The position numbers and the translations under genes are program-made. Shown in pieces: positions 17,750 through 26,316 of a stretch of 64,000 nucleotides of DNA. This stretch comes from Halobacteriovoraceae bacterium (GTDB lineage Bacteria; Bdellovibrionota; Bacteriovoracia; Bacteriovoracales; Bacteriovoracaceae): NCBI GenBank assembly GCA_002707495.1, contig PAMZ01000007.1:1-64000 (forward strand), given 5' to 3'. The first letter of the stretch is position 1, and the number at the start of each line of letters is the position of its first letter. Under the pieces are notes generated by a model, which searched no databases, was not told where the DNA came from, and worked only from the letters and a program-made list of their open reading frames with translations.

Positions 17750-18760
17750 CTATCTTTGAGGAATACCGACGATATTTTTTAGTTTCCCAATACGATCAAT
17801 TTCGAGCTCTATAATATCACCTGGCTGAATCCATTTATCTATCTCAAGTCCACAGCCTGTTCCAACAGTTCCACTTCCCATAAAATCTGTAGTAAGTAAC
17901 CATTCTTCACGACTAGCGTGTTCAATCATTTCAGCCCACGAATAATGAGAGTCACCAGTATAGCCTTCGGACCAAAGCTCGCCATTTATTGTTGCTGTCA
18001 TTTTTAGATTTGGCTCAGTTTTATTAAACTCATCTGCGGTGATTATAACGGGACCAACGACAGAGCAAAAATCTTTTCCTTTAGCAGGACCAAGCCTAAC
18101 AGCCATTTCTTTTTTCTGAATGTCTCGAGCCGAGATATCATTAAAAATTGTGTAACCAAAAACATGATCCAGGGCATTTTCTGCTTTAATATTTTTTCCA
18201 TCACGTCCAATCACAAGACCAAACTCTAACTCGTAATCAAGTTTTTGAGTATAAGATGGCCATGGAATCGTTTCATCATTACCTATAAATCCAGAGGTTG
18301 CACCTTTGTAGTAAGCTGGTATTTCATACCAAGCATCTGGAATGGGCTCACCTCGTTTTTCAAATCCTTTAGCCACGTGTTTTTCATGAGCGTAGAAATC
18401 TCGATAACAATTTATTTTATCAATGGGGCAATTGAGCTTTGCAGATTTATCGTCACGAAGATCGAAAGCCAATTCACCTTCAAAGCTAGTTTTCAAAATC
18501 CCTTTGCTAGTAAGCCTGACATAATGTTCCATTGTTTCTTGAAGAAATTCTGTCGTATGCTCCTGATGGATTTTTAGAACCTGTGAAAGACTAGATGGGG
18601 CCTTATGACCTGCTAACTCGATAGCATTAAAACGACCTTGCTCTTCAAACACGGCAAGCCAAACAAATTTCACATCAATGATTGTCGTCTCATTAAAAAA
18701 GACTCCAAGTCTTGGAATATTTCCTAAAAAAGAGGAGCGTTGAAACATACATACTTTCAT
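17750..18760 (-). CDS. Fumarylacetoacetate hydrolase family protein
   Basis: 336 residues. The C-terminal two thirds show the FAH fold: DYELEFGLVIGRDGKNI with the metal-binding Glu residues, YTIFNDISARDIQ, LGPAKGKDFCSVVGP and TDFMGSGTVGTGCGLE. The family cleaves C-C bonds in 2,4-dioxo acids; placed next to homogentisate dioxygenase, the likely substrate is fumarylacetoacetate, giving fumarate and acetoacetate. The first 120 residues are a looser N-terminal domain. The start ATG is separated from the aminotransferase stop by only 3 bases. Gene name fahA is plausible, but the family contains many related hydrolases. Confidence 0.88.
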   Translation of the reverse strand: MKVCMFQRSSFLGNIPRLGVFFNETTIIDVKFVWLAVFEEQGRFNAIELAGHKAPSSLSQVLKIHQEHTTEFLQETMEHYVRLTSKGILKTSFEGELAFDLRDDKSAKLNCPIDKINCYRDFYAHEKHVAKGFEKRGEPIPDAWYEIPAYYKGATSGFIGNDETIPWPSYTQKLDYELEFGLVIGRDGKNIKAENALDHVFGYTIFNDISARDIQKKEMAVRLGPAKGKDFCSVVGPVIITADEFNKTEPNLKMTATINGELWSEGYTGDSHYSWAEMIEHASREEWLLTTDFMGSGTVGTGCGLEIDKWIQPGDIIELEIDRIGKLKNIVGIPQR

Positions 18761-18763
18761 AGA

Positions 18764-19897
18764 TTATCCTTGGCTGGGACGACCATATTGATTGTCATAA
18801 TTGGGAAGAATATCATCCATGGCGCTAAAAAAATGTTTCATCTCTTCTTTTAGTCCAATTGATACTCTCACCCAATCGGGAAGTTTATTAGCTTTAAGCG
18901 GTCTGATAATGACACCACGATTGAGAAGCTCGTTAAAGAGGTGATCGGATGCCGCTTCTGAGCCGGTTCTAAAACTAATAAAATTTGTAATCGATCGAAT
19001 AGGTCTAAAATTTCTTTGATCAAGAAATTTTAAAGTTTCATAATATCGTTTGGTATTATTTCTAATTGTTCTTTCCAAGTGAGGATAATCTTTTAAAGCT
19101 CCGACTGCTCCTTTTTGAGCAATAAGACTAGGCTCAAAGGGAAGTTTGACTTTATGAAGAGCTGCAATAAATTCTTCGTTTGCAAAACCATAGCCAACTC
19201 TGATGCCACCGAGGCCATAAGCTTTAGAAAAAGTTCTTAAAGTGATGACATTATCGTAGCGATATTTCATTGAGTCTGGATAGTCCCACGTACTTTGGGC
19301 GAATTCAAAATAAGCCTCATCTAAGATAACAATTGTATGCTTGGGTACAAATTGCATCAGATAATCAAATTCATGCTCAGTGATATAGGTTCCTGTTGGA
19401 TTATCAGGGTTCGCAATATAGAGAACTTTTGTGTTTTCGTTTACGGCTTTGGCCAGCTCCTTAACGTCATAGCGCATATCTGCCGTTCTTGGAACCGTGA
19501 CAACTTTTGCACCGGCAGCAGTTGCTAGGATATGGAAGCCAATAAAAGTTTTTTCTGCTGTAAGTACCTCTTCACCAGGTTGGATGAAAGCTCTCGCAAT
19601 ATAGCCCATGATACCTTCAGAGCCATTACCTAGAATAATATTTTCTTTCTTAACTTTATAAAGCTCCGCAAGCGCAGTTTTTAGATCAGTGGCATGCATA
19701 TCTGGATAGCGATGAACATCCCATAGAGCATTAGTCATTTCTCGAATGGCAAACGGACTAGGGCCTAAGGGGTTTTCATTAGAAGCTAGTTTGGAGATAT
19801 GGGTAAGCCCTTTTTCTCTGGCCACTTCATGAATTGGTTTTCCTGCCTGGTAGACTTGTAATTTTTCTAAATAGTCTGGAATCAGCTTTCTTTGCAT
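18764..19897 (-). CDS. hisC: HisC-type aminotransferase, probably aromatic-specific
   Basis: 377 residues of the class I/II fold with PLP. LASNENPLGPSP, GNGSEGIMGYIARAF, NPDNPTGT, ILDEAYFEF and the PLP-lysine block TFSKAYGLGGIRVGYG are those of histidinol-phosphate aminotransferases. HisC-like enzymes also use aromatic amino acids. As the first gene of an operon with fumarylacetoacetase and homogentisate dioxygenase, and with no other his biosynthesis gene nearby, it more likely removes the amino group of tyrosine or phenylalanine; this is inferred from context. AAAGGA lies 9 bases before the ATG. The 146-base gap to fabI would carry both divergent promoters. Confidence 0.88.
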   Translation of the reverse strand: MQRKLIPDYLEKLQVYQAGKPIHEVAREKGLTHISKLASNENPLGPSPFAIREMTNALWDVHRYPDMHATDLKTALAELYKVKKENIILGNGSEGIMGYIARAFIQPGEEVLTAEKTFIGFHILATAAGAKVVTVPRTADMRYDVKELAKAVNENTKVLYIANPDNPTGTYITEHEFDYLMQFVPKHTIVILDEAYFEFAQSTWDYPDSMKYRYDNVITLRTFSKAYGLGGIRVGYGFANEEFIAALHKVKLPFEPSLIAQKGAVGALKDYPHLERTIRNNTKRYYETLKFLDQRNFRPIRSITNFISFRTGSEAASDHLFNELLNRGVIIRPLKANKLPDWVRVSIGLKEEMKHFFSAMDDILPNYDNQYGRPSQG

Positions 19898-19988
19898 CGT
19901 GTAAAATCCTTTAATAATTCCCTATAACCTATGCTAAATAGGGTGACTTTATCAAGGTAATGCGCGCAGTGTTAAGCTAAAAAAAGAG

Positions 19989-20016
19989 TTGGCAATAGGG
20001 GGAGCTTTTTTAGAGA
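19989..20016 (+). promoter_or_regulatory. Candidate fabI promoter
   Basis: TTGGCA (19989-19994) and TAGAGA (20011-20016) are separated by 16 bases and sit 28 bases before the fabI start. The match to the sigma-70 consensus is moderate in the -35 and weak in the -10 box. Confidence 0.3.
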
Positions 20017-20043
20017 ATAGGGCCACAACAAAGAGAGCGTATT

Positions 20044-20814
20044 ATGAGTTTATTAGCTGGAAAAAAAGCCCTGATTTTTGGTGTCGCAAACGACAGATCT
20101 ATTGCCTGGGGTGTTGCCCAAGAATTTAAAAAGCAAGGGGCGCAGATTGCCTTGTCTTATGTTAACGATGCTTTGAAAAAAAGAGTCCTTCCGCTGGCAG
20201 AGTCAATTGGTGCAGATTTTACTTTCGAGATGGATGTTACCAATGATGAGCATTACGCTAGGCTCCCTGAAATTGTGAAAGAGCATTGGGGAGATTTTGA
20301 TATTTTAGTTCATTCGCTTGCATTTGCGGACAGAGCGGATCTTAAAGGAGGGTTTGTTGAAACTTCAAGAGAAGGCTTTAAAATGGCTTGTGATATTTCT
20401 GCTTTCTCGCTCGTTGGTTTATCTCAAAAGCTTCAACCTTTGATGAATAAAGAGGGATCCATTATGGCGATGACATATTATGGATCTCAAAAAGTTATTA
20501 CCAATTATAATGTGATGGGAGTTGCCAAGGCAGCTCTTGAAGCAAGCTCTCGATACTTGGCCAATGATCTAGGTCAGCATGGAATAAGAGTGAACTGTGT
20601 TTCTGCTGGACCTATAAAAACATTAGCTGCCTCAGGGATTTCTGGATTTAGAGAACTTCTCAGTAAAGTCGAAGAGATCGCACCCATGCGAGCGAACGTG
20701 ACTCCGGAAGACGTTGGTGGAACTGCTGTTTATCTAGCCAGTGATTTGAGTCGAGGAGTGACCGGACAAGTCCTTTATGTAGATAGTGGATTAAGTATTA
20801 TGGGAGGCTTTTAG
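20044..20814 (+). CDS. fabI: Enoyl-[acyl-carrier-protein] reductase (NADH)
   Basis: 256 residues, the usual length. The Rossmann start GKKALIFGVANDRSIAWGVAQ and the catalytic region NYNVMGVAK give Tyr155 and Lys162 (Y-x6-K, the FabI spacing, unlike the Y-x3-K of other SDR enzymes), with the second conserved Tyr at 145. AGPIKTLAASGI follows as in E. coli FabI. It catalyses the last reduction in each fatty-acid elongation cycle. The stop TAG shares its G with the GTG of the next gene, so the EI24 gene is translationally coupled. Confidence 0.96.
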   Translation: MSLLAGKKALIFGVANDRSIAWGVAQEFKKQGAQIALSYVNDALKKRVLPLAESIGADFTFEMDVTNDEHYARLPEIVKEHWGDFDILVHSLAFADRADLKGGFVETSREGFKMACDISAFSLVGLSQKLQPLMNKEGSIMAMTYYGSQKVITNYNVMGVAKAALEASSRYLANDLGQHGIRVNCVSAGPIKTLAASGISGFRELLSKVEEIAPMRANVTPEDVGGTAVYLASDLSRGVTGQVLYVDSGLSIMGGF

Positions 20815-21554
20815 TGCGCAATGCTCTTCAAGCGTTTAAACTTTCTTATCAAGTCATACTAAAAGATAAGATATCCTTACTTTTGGCAATGATTCCTATT
20901 CTGATTGGGTTAAGCTTATATATTTTTGCTGGAAAAGCTTTTTTCACCGGGACCACTGAGTATGGACAGCAACTTATACAGAGCTATATAGATAACGATT
21001 CAGCTGGGAAGGCAGTGGGCTATTTATTGTCTGCTCTGGTAGCTGTATTATTATATTTTATTGTGAATTGGACTTTTGTTTTAGTGGTTTCAATTCTTGC
21101 TAGTCCCTTTAATGACCTTCTCTCTTCCAGGATCGAGAGACATGCATTAGGCCAAAAGCCACAAGATATTGGAGAAGCTGTCTCAAACTCGCTAAAAAAA
21201 CTTCTGGGAACAGTCTTTAACGAGATCAAAAAAGTTTGTTTTATTTTAGGTCTTTCAATGCTGGCCTTTCTCATCGGACTTATACCTTTCTTGGCTCCCG
21301 TTAGCTTCTTGGTTGGAGCCCTGGTTATAGCTGCAGAGTTTTTAGATTTTTCTTGGTCTCGATTGGATCTTCCCCTAAAAGAATGTCGAGCAAGTTTAAA
21401 GCAGAACTGGTTTGGATACTCACTTGGTGGTGCCTTTTTTTTAGTATTGATTGCGATTCCTGTCTTAGGTATTTTAGTTCCCTCTTGGGGCACAAGCTTT
21501 TTTACGATTCTTTGGGTGAAAAATAATGAACATCGTTATCAAGTTACCCAATAA
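20814..21554 (+). CDS. EI24-domain (CysZ-like) inner-membrane protein
   Basis: 246 residues from GTG 20814, overlapping the fabI stop by one base. Four or more membrane segments are visible (about residues 20-40, 65-95, 145-175 and 205-230). The block EFLDFSWSRLDLPLKECRASL followed by GYSLGG is the conserved EI24/CysZ region. CysZ imports sulfate, but the wider family has other roles, so the substrate is open. It overlaps the next gene by 29 bases. Confidence 0.8.
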   Translation: MRNALQAFKLSYQVILKDKISLLLAMIPILIGLSLYIFAGKAFFTGTTEYGQQLIQSYIDNDSAGKAVGYLLSALVAVLLYFIVNWTFVLVVSILASPFNDLLSSRIERHALGQKPQDIGEAVSNSLKKLLGTVFNEIKKVCFILGLSMLAFLIGLIPFLAPVSFLVGALVIAAEFLDFSWSRLDLPLKECRASLKQNWFGYSLGGAFFLVLIAIPVLGILVPSWGTSFFTILWVKNNEHRYQVTQ

Positions 21555-22467
21555 ATTAGATGAGCGCATATTAAGCTTTCCTTTTTTACATACCCTTTTT
21601 CAAAACTGTGAACAAAAACTAGAGGAGGATGAAGTCCTCAATATGCATTTGCTCTCTAGTCGTGAGCATTTAGATTCACTGTATCTTCTGCCGTTTAATG
21701 CTTTTTACCATGAAATTGATCCAAGCGATTTAAAATCTGTGTTTACTATTCATAGAGGAGTCGCAGAGTTAAAGATTGAAAAGCCTGATGTTTTTGTCAC
21801 GACAACAGAGTCTTTCGTTGATGCGAGTATCGGAAAAAACTTAAGCGTACCCAGGCGTGCTGGATTCAATATCTCAAAGAATAAAATTTTTTTAACCGAC
21901 AAAATAGAAAGAAATGAAGAGGTTCATTTTTCTGATCAACTCTTTCCACTTATTAAAGTCATAGAACCCTATCCTAAGCCTATGCTCAATGCTTATTCCA
22001 GAACAGTTAAAGCTCCGTACGCAGATTGGTCCCCTGGAAGTTACTACTTTATCGATATGGATGCTCCGAAAGATAAGCTCGATACAGTTTGGGAAGATTT
22101 TTTTGAGCTCGCCTCAGCGACTAATTTTGTTTTAATGAGTTCAAAACTGAGTGTGATCGAACAGAAAGACCAGGTCAATGAGTTTATAAATAGGCTTCCT
22201 AAAAAACACCAGTATAAATTTTTTCTCTATCAGTCGAATATTGAGTTCGCTAGGGTCGCAGCTCATTCCAAAAATTTTGCGACGGGAAATAGAGCTTTAT
22301 CCCTTCTTGCCAGTTACGTAGGGGCAAATAATATTTTGTTTGGTCCTATAGATAAACAGCAAAGTCATGGTCCAAAGTACTTCAGAGGAGAAGTAGACTT
22401 TATTGTCGTGCAAAACTCATCTTCAGATCAATATTCTCAGGTTTTTGATAGGCTGCTAAACTCCTGA
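21526..22467 (+). CDS. Possible GT9/heptosyltransferase-like protein
   Basis: 313 residues starting at ATG 21526 inside the end of the EI24 gene. The N-terminus IVIKLPNKLDERILSFPFLHTL resembles the opening of glycosyltransferase family 9 proteins, in which a Lys/Gly-rich loop precedes a helix with PxL. Later features also fit two Rossmann-like halves (VPRRAGFNIS near residue 105; FATGNRALSLLASYVGANNILFG near 250, where GT9 enzymes recognise the sugar nucleotide). Key acidic and His residues of active heptosyltransferases are not obvious, so it may be inactive or divergent. Location should be cytoplasmic. Confidence 0.5.
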   Translation: MNIVIKLPNKLDERILSFPFLHTLFQNCEQKLEEDEVLNMHLLSSREHLDSLYLLPFNAFYHEIDPSDLKSVFTIHRGVAELKIEKPDVFVTTTESFVDASIGKNLSVPRRAGFNISKNKIFLTDKIERNEEVHFSDQLFPLIKVIEPYPKPMLNAYSRTVKAPYADWSPGSYYFIDMDAPKDKLDTVWEDFFELASATNFVLMSSKLSVIEQKDQVNEFINRLPKKHQYKFFLYQSNIEFARVAAHSKNFATGNRALSLLASYVGANNILFGPIDKQQSHGPKYFRGEVDFIVVQNSSSDQYSQVFDRLLNS

Positions 22468-22545
22468 TCGGCAGCTTTTGTCGGGTGCTTTTTTTCTTTT
22501 GTTAAATCCATAAAATAGAATCATACAGACTTAATTGGAGGATTT

Positions 22546-23253
22546 ATGAGGTACTTATTATTAATCTCAACTTTGGCATTAGCGCTGGGATGTGGAAAAT
22601 CAGGAACTCAATGGGTAACAGATTTTAACTATCAAACGGATGATCAGGACGATCAAAAATGGATTGTATCCGATATGAAGCTAAATATTGGAGACAATGA
22701 ACTTCCAGACTTAAATGTCCCTCTTCCTAGAGATTATGGATATTTTAGATCATGGAGATTAAATGGTGAAAATTACCTTGGTGTAGATGTGAACCTCTCA
22801 GAGGTATTGGGTCTACCTGGACAACTTGCTACATTACCTAATGGACAAGCTATTCCTGTTGATACAAACGGAGTAGGTGTGATCGAGGTCCCGATTGAGA
22901 ATATCAATGGGAAGATCTACGCTGCGGTGGCAAATGGGACAACTCTTCTCGGTGTTGCTGTTAGTATTAGCCAGCTTGATGATTTAAAAGTGGGAGAGAT
23001 TGGTGTGTTTCCAAGATTTAATATCAAAGGTGTCGATGTTATGGCCGGAGTTTTTGCTTCAGAGTCTACTGGTAAAACAGGTTTAGCTATCTTTGCAACC
23101 ATTGGTGGGATCTGGGAAGATACAGTTAAAATGGGTCCAGAGGTTTTTGAGTGGAGAACAGAGTACGTAACGAGATCAAAGAGAAGAAGACTTGCGAGAA
23201 AGCTAAGACGTCAAATGCGAAGACGTATGCAATTAGATTTTGTTGAAAGATAG
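22546..23253 (+). CDS. Lipoprotein with a highly basic C-terminal tail
   Basis: 235 residues. Signal MRYLLLISTLALALGC has the lipobox Cys at residue 16. The middle contains short repeats of beta-like sequence (NINGKIYAAVANGTTLLGVAVS, FNIKGVDVMAGVFASES). The last 30 residues are extremely Arg/Lys-rich (RSKRRRLARKLRRQMRRRMQ), unusual for a lipoprotein and suggestive of binding to nucleic acid, LPS or another polyanion; this is inference. GGAGG precedes the start. A strong terminator follows. Confidence 0.7.
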   Translation: MRYLLLISTLALALGCGKSGTQWVTDFNYQTDDQDDQKWIVSDMKLNIGDNELPDLNVPLPRDYGYFRSWRLNGENYLGVDVNLSEVLGLPGQLATLPNGQAIPVDTNGVGVIEVPIENINGKIYAAVANGTTLLGVAVSISQLDDLKVGEIGVFPRFNIKGVDVMAGVFASESTGKTGLAIFATIGGIWEDTVKMGPEVFEWRTEYVTRSKRRRLARKLRRQMRRRMQLDFVER

Positions 23254-23280
23254 AATTTGAGAAATTGAATGTATAAATGG

Positions 23281-23309
23281 GCCTCCCAATAGGGAGGCTT
23301 TTTTTATTT
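23281..23309 (+). terminator. Rho-independent terminator
   Basis: GCCTCCC (23281-23287), loop AATA, GGGAGGC (23292-23298), then a run of seven T and further T-rich sequence. It ends the lipoprotein transcript on the plus strand. The convergent DUF1304 gene stops inside the T-tract. Confidence 0.9.
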
Positions 23310-23660
23310 TTGAGAGAGAAAAACAAATATTAAAGCTATCAATGCTGGCAAAGCTTGAAGATAAAGAATATTGAAGCTTGCACTGTAGGCTCCGTAAAGT
23401 CCCGCAATTAAAACACAGCTTAGAAAGAAAATTTGATTAGCGCTGTTTCCTTGAAAAAGGGCCCAAAAAATTCCCGCTGCTAAGAATCCATTGTAGAGAC
23501 CTTGATTAGCCGCCAGAGTTGCAGTTTGTTCGGCAAACTCAGGCTTAAGTTTGAACACCTTATGTCCAGTTGGAGTGTTCCAAAGAAACATTTCAAGGAC
23601 TAAAAATCCAATATGCTCAAGGGCGACAAAGCCCGTTAGAATCAAAGCGATAGTTTTCAT
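23304..23660 (-). CDS. DUF1304 family small membrane protein
   Basis: 118 residues with four predicted membrane segments. ALEHIGFLVLEMFLW, ANQGLYNGFLAAGIFWAL and the closing IAGLYGAYSAS are characteristic of DUF1304. Function is unknown. Its start overlaps the valS stop in an ATGA junction, so it is translationally coupled to valS. Its stop codon lies in the T-tract of the opposing terminator. Confidence 0.85.
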   Translation of the reverse strand: MKTIALILTGFVALEHIGFLVLEMFLWNTPTGHKVFKLKPEFAEQTATLAANQGLYNGFLAAGIFWALFQGNSANQIFFLSCVLIAGLYGAYSASFNILYLQALPALIALIFVFLSQK

Positions 23661-26314
23661 TGAAAATTCTCCAAACTATGTTCAATAGATTTTAGCTTTT
23701 CTTCGAATTCATGAGCCTCAGCTTTGACCTTTTTGACAATATCCTCAGGTGCATTTTCCATAAACTTTGGATTTTTAAGTTTCTTTTCTACTTTTTGAAA
23801 ATCTTTTTCTGCTTTATCTTTGTCTTTTTTAAGTTTTTCAACAAAGTTGGCAATATCAATAACTCCATCGAGAGGAAGAAAAATTTCAGTATGAGCAGTG
23901 GCCTTCATAACGGATTTAGCGGGACGCTCAATAGACTTATCCTTGATTTTTCCGGCTTTAACTCTCGCCAACTCTTTAAGAAATCCTCTGGATTTATATA
24001 GGTAGCTAGCAAGTTTTTCATCATCAGTAAAAAGTCGAACTTCAATTTCTTCTTTAGGAGAGATATTAACAGTGTTTTTAAGATTTCTAATCGAGGTGAT
24101 GACTTCAATGAATTTCTCCATATTATCAACATCTTCAGTAAAAGTATGGTCTGGATTATATTCTGGATATTTTTGAATGACGATCAGATCTTCATCTTCA
24201 CGCTTTAAAAATTGCCAAAGTTCTTCGGTGATAAAAGGAGTCACCGGATGAAGTAATTTTACAATCTGCCTAAAACAAAATCTTAAAACGTTGGCTCGTT
24301 GAGCTTTAAGGCTTTCATTATTAGAATTTAGGACACCTTTAGAAAGCTCGATAAACCAAGAGCAATATTTCTCATAAACAAATTGATAGATAGTATTACA
24401 AGCTTCATCGAAACGGTAATCATCAAACTTTAAAGTTACTTCCTTGATAACTTCGTTAAGCTCACTTAAAATCCACTTCTCGTGGTGATGAAGGTCAGCT
24501 GTTTCAATAGCTTCATCCGTCGCGTTTTCCAAATGAGGGGCAATAAACCTAAAAGCATTCCAGATTTTATTGACGAAATTTCTATAACCTTCAATCTTTG
24601 CGGGGTCCAGGTTGATATTTCTGTTGTAGCCAGAACTTACCGCAAGAGTAAATCTCATGGCGTCACATCCTGTTTCTTGAATCAGCTCAAGAGGATCCAT
24701 GACATTACCCAGAGATTTTGACATTTTTTTTCCTTCTTTGTCTCTGACGATGGCATGGATATAGGTATCTGAGAAAGGAACTTTATTAGTAACTTTTGTT
24801 CCCATCATCATCATTCGTGCGACCCAAAAGAAGATAATATCAAATCCGGTCACAAGAACATTTGAAGGATAGAATCGGTCAAATCCCTTTTGTTTCATTT
24901 TTTCAGGGTTTGGCCATCCTAAAGTTGAAAGCGGAAAGAGACCTGAGGAAAACCATGTATCGAGAACATCTGGGTCTTGCGTGACTTCCGTGTGAGAACA
25001 TTTTGAACAATGGGGCTTCTGCTCTGTTGAAGCAAATTGATGACCACAGGAATTACAGGTGAAAACAGGAATTTGATGTCCCCACCATAATTGTCTCGAT
25101 ATACACCATGGCCTTGGATTTCTTTGATAAGAAAAATAGGTGTTTTCCCACCCCTTGGGAACGAATTTCATCGCTTCTGATTCAACATCAGTCACTGAGC
25201 GTTTCGCCATCTCTTCAGTGTTAATAAACCATTGTTTTGAAACCATAGGCTCAACCACAGCATCTGATCTTTGAGAGTGACCAACCTGATGAGTGTGATC
25301 CTCGACTTTGACCAATTGATTAGCCGTCTCCAAAAGTTCAACAGTCTTCTTTCGAGCTTCTTTAGTTGTAAGACCTTGAACCTGAGGAGCATTCTCGTTT
25401 AAGGTACCATCTTTATTGAGAATATTAAGGATTTCTAGGTCAGCTCTTTTTCCAATATCGTAATCATTGAAATCATGGCCGGGAGTTACTTTTAGGCAGC
25501 CGGTTCCCACTTCCATGTCCACATGTGGATCAGCAATGATAGGAACTTCACGTTCAACTAAAGGAATGATCGCCATCTTTCCAATTAAATGCTCGAAGCG
25601 ATCATCGTTAGGGTTGACAGCTACTGCTGTATCTCCAAAAAGAGTCTCTGGCCTTGTGGTTGCGATTTCTAAAACCTGATTGGATTCTTTAACTCGGTAG
25701 TGGATATGATAAAACTTGCCTTGGACTTCTTTATGATCCACTTCTGCATCTGAGATTGCAGATTGGAGTACAGGATCCCAATTGATAATATAATCTGACT
25801 GATAGATAAGACCTTCATCAAAAAGATCGACAAAGAATTTCTTTACGGCGTCACTTGGACCTTCATCCATTGTGAAGGTGAAATAGTCCCAATCGCAAGA
25901 GTCACCAATCTTTTTAAATTGATTCAGGATATGATCACCATATTCTTCTTTCCAGGCCCAAATATGTTCGAGAAATTTTTCTCTTCCTAAGTCATGCTTT
26001 GACAATCCCTGTTCTTTGAATAATTTTTGCTCTACTTTAGCTTGAGTCGCAATTCCTGCATGATCTTGTCCGGGAATCCAGAGAGTTTCATGCCCTTGCA
26101 TTCTTTTAAATCTAATTAGGATATCTTGGACCGTATGATCGAGCGCGTGCCCCATATGAAGTTTACCTGTTACATTTGGAGGTGGCATTAAGATTACGTA
26201 GGGAGGCTTGGTCTTGTCTCTGGCAACCGGTTTGAAACAACCTTGTTCCTCCCATGTCTTGTACCATTTGTCTTCAACTCCACTTGGATCGTAGGTCTTT
26301 GGAATCTCTTGCAT
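23657..26314 (-). CDS. valS: Valine--tRNA ligase
   Basis: 885 residues, the expected length. The class I HIGH motif appears as PPPNVTGKLHMGHAL (around residue 45-55) and the second signature as KKMSKSLGN near residue 530. The editing domain (GTGCLKVTPGHDFNDYDIG) lies between. The zinc-like region CNSCGHQFASTEQKPHCSKC is also present. A C-terminal Lys/Glu coiled coil (last 65 residues) is typical of ValRS. It charges tRNA-Val. It starts only 2 bases after hisS ends. Confidence 0.97.
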   Translation of the reverse strand: MQEIPKTYDPSGVEDKWYKTWEEQGCFKPVARDKTKPPYVILMPPPNVTGKLHMGHALDHTVQDILIRFKRMQGHETLWIPGQDHAGIATQAKVEQKLFKEQGLSKHDLGREKFLEHIWAWKEEYGDHILNQFKKIGDSCDWDYFTFTMDEGPSDAVKKFFVDLFDEGLIYQSDYIINWDPVLQSAISDAEVDHKEVQGKFYHIHYRVKESNQVLEIATTRPETLFGDTAVAVNPNDDRFEHLIGKMAIIPLVEREVPIIADPHVDMEVGTGCLKVTPGHDFNDYDIGKRADLEILNILNKDGTLNENAPQVQGLTTKEARKKTVELLETANQLVKVEDHTHQVGHSQRSDAVVEPMVSKQWFINTEEMAKRSVTDVESEAMKFVPKGWENTYFSYQRNPRPWCISRQLWWGHQIPVFTCNSCGHQFASTEQKPHCSKCSHTEVTQDPDVLDTWFSSGLFPLSTLGWPNPEKMKQKGFDRFYPSNVLVTGFDIIFFWVARMMMMGTKVTNKVPFSDTYIHAIVRDKEGKKMSKSLGNVMDPLELIQETGCDAMRFTLAVSSGYNRNINLDPAKIEGYRNFVNKIWNAFRFIAPHLENATDEAIETADLHHHEKWILSELNEVIKEVTLKFDDYRFDEACNTIYQFVYEKYCSWFIELSKGVLNSNNESLKAQRANVLRFCFRQIVKLLHPVTPFITEELWQFLKREDEDLIVIQKYPEYNPDHTFTEDVDNMEKFIEVITSIRNLKNTVNISPKEEIEVRLFTDDEKLASYLYKSRGFLKELARVKAGKIKDKSIERPAKSVMKATAHTEIFLPLDGVIDIANFVEKLKKDKDKAEKDFQKVEKKLKNPKFMENAPEDIVKKVKAEAHEFEEKLKSIEHSLENFQ

Positions 26315-26316
26315 GC

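Noticed and set aside
20964-21493. Minus-strand 157-residue frame opposite the EI24 gene
   Set aside because: Arises from codon bias of the membrane protein; no start signal and no homology pattern.
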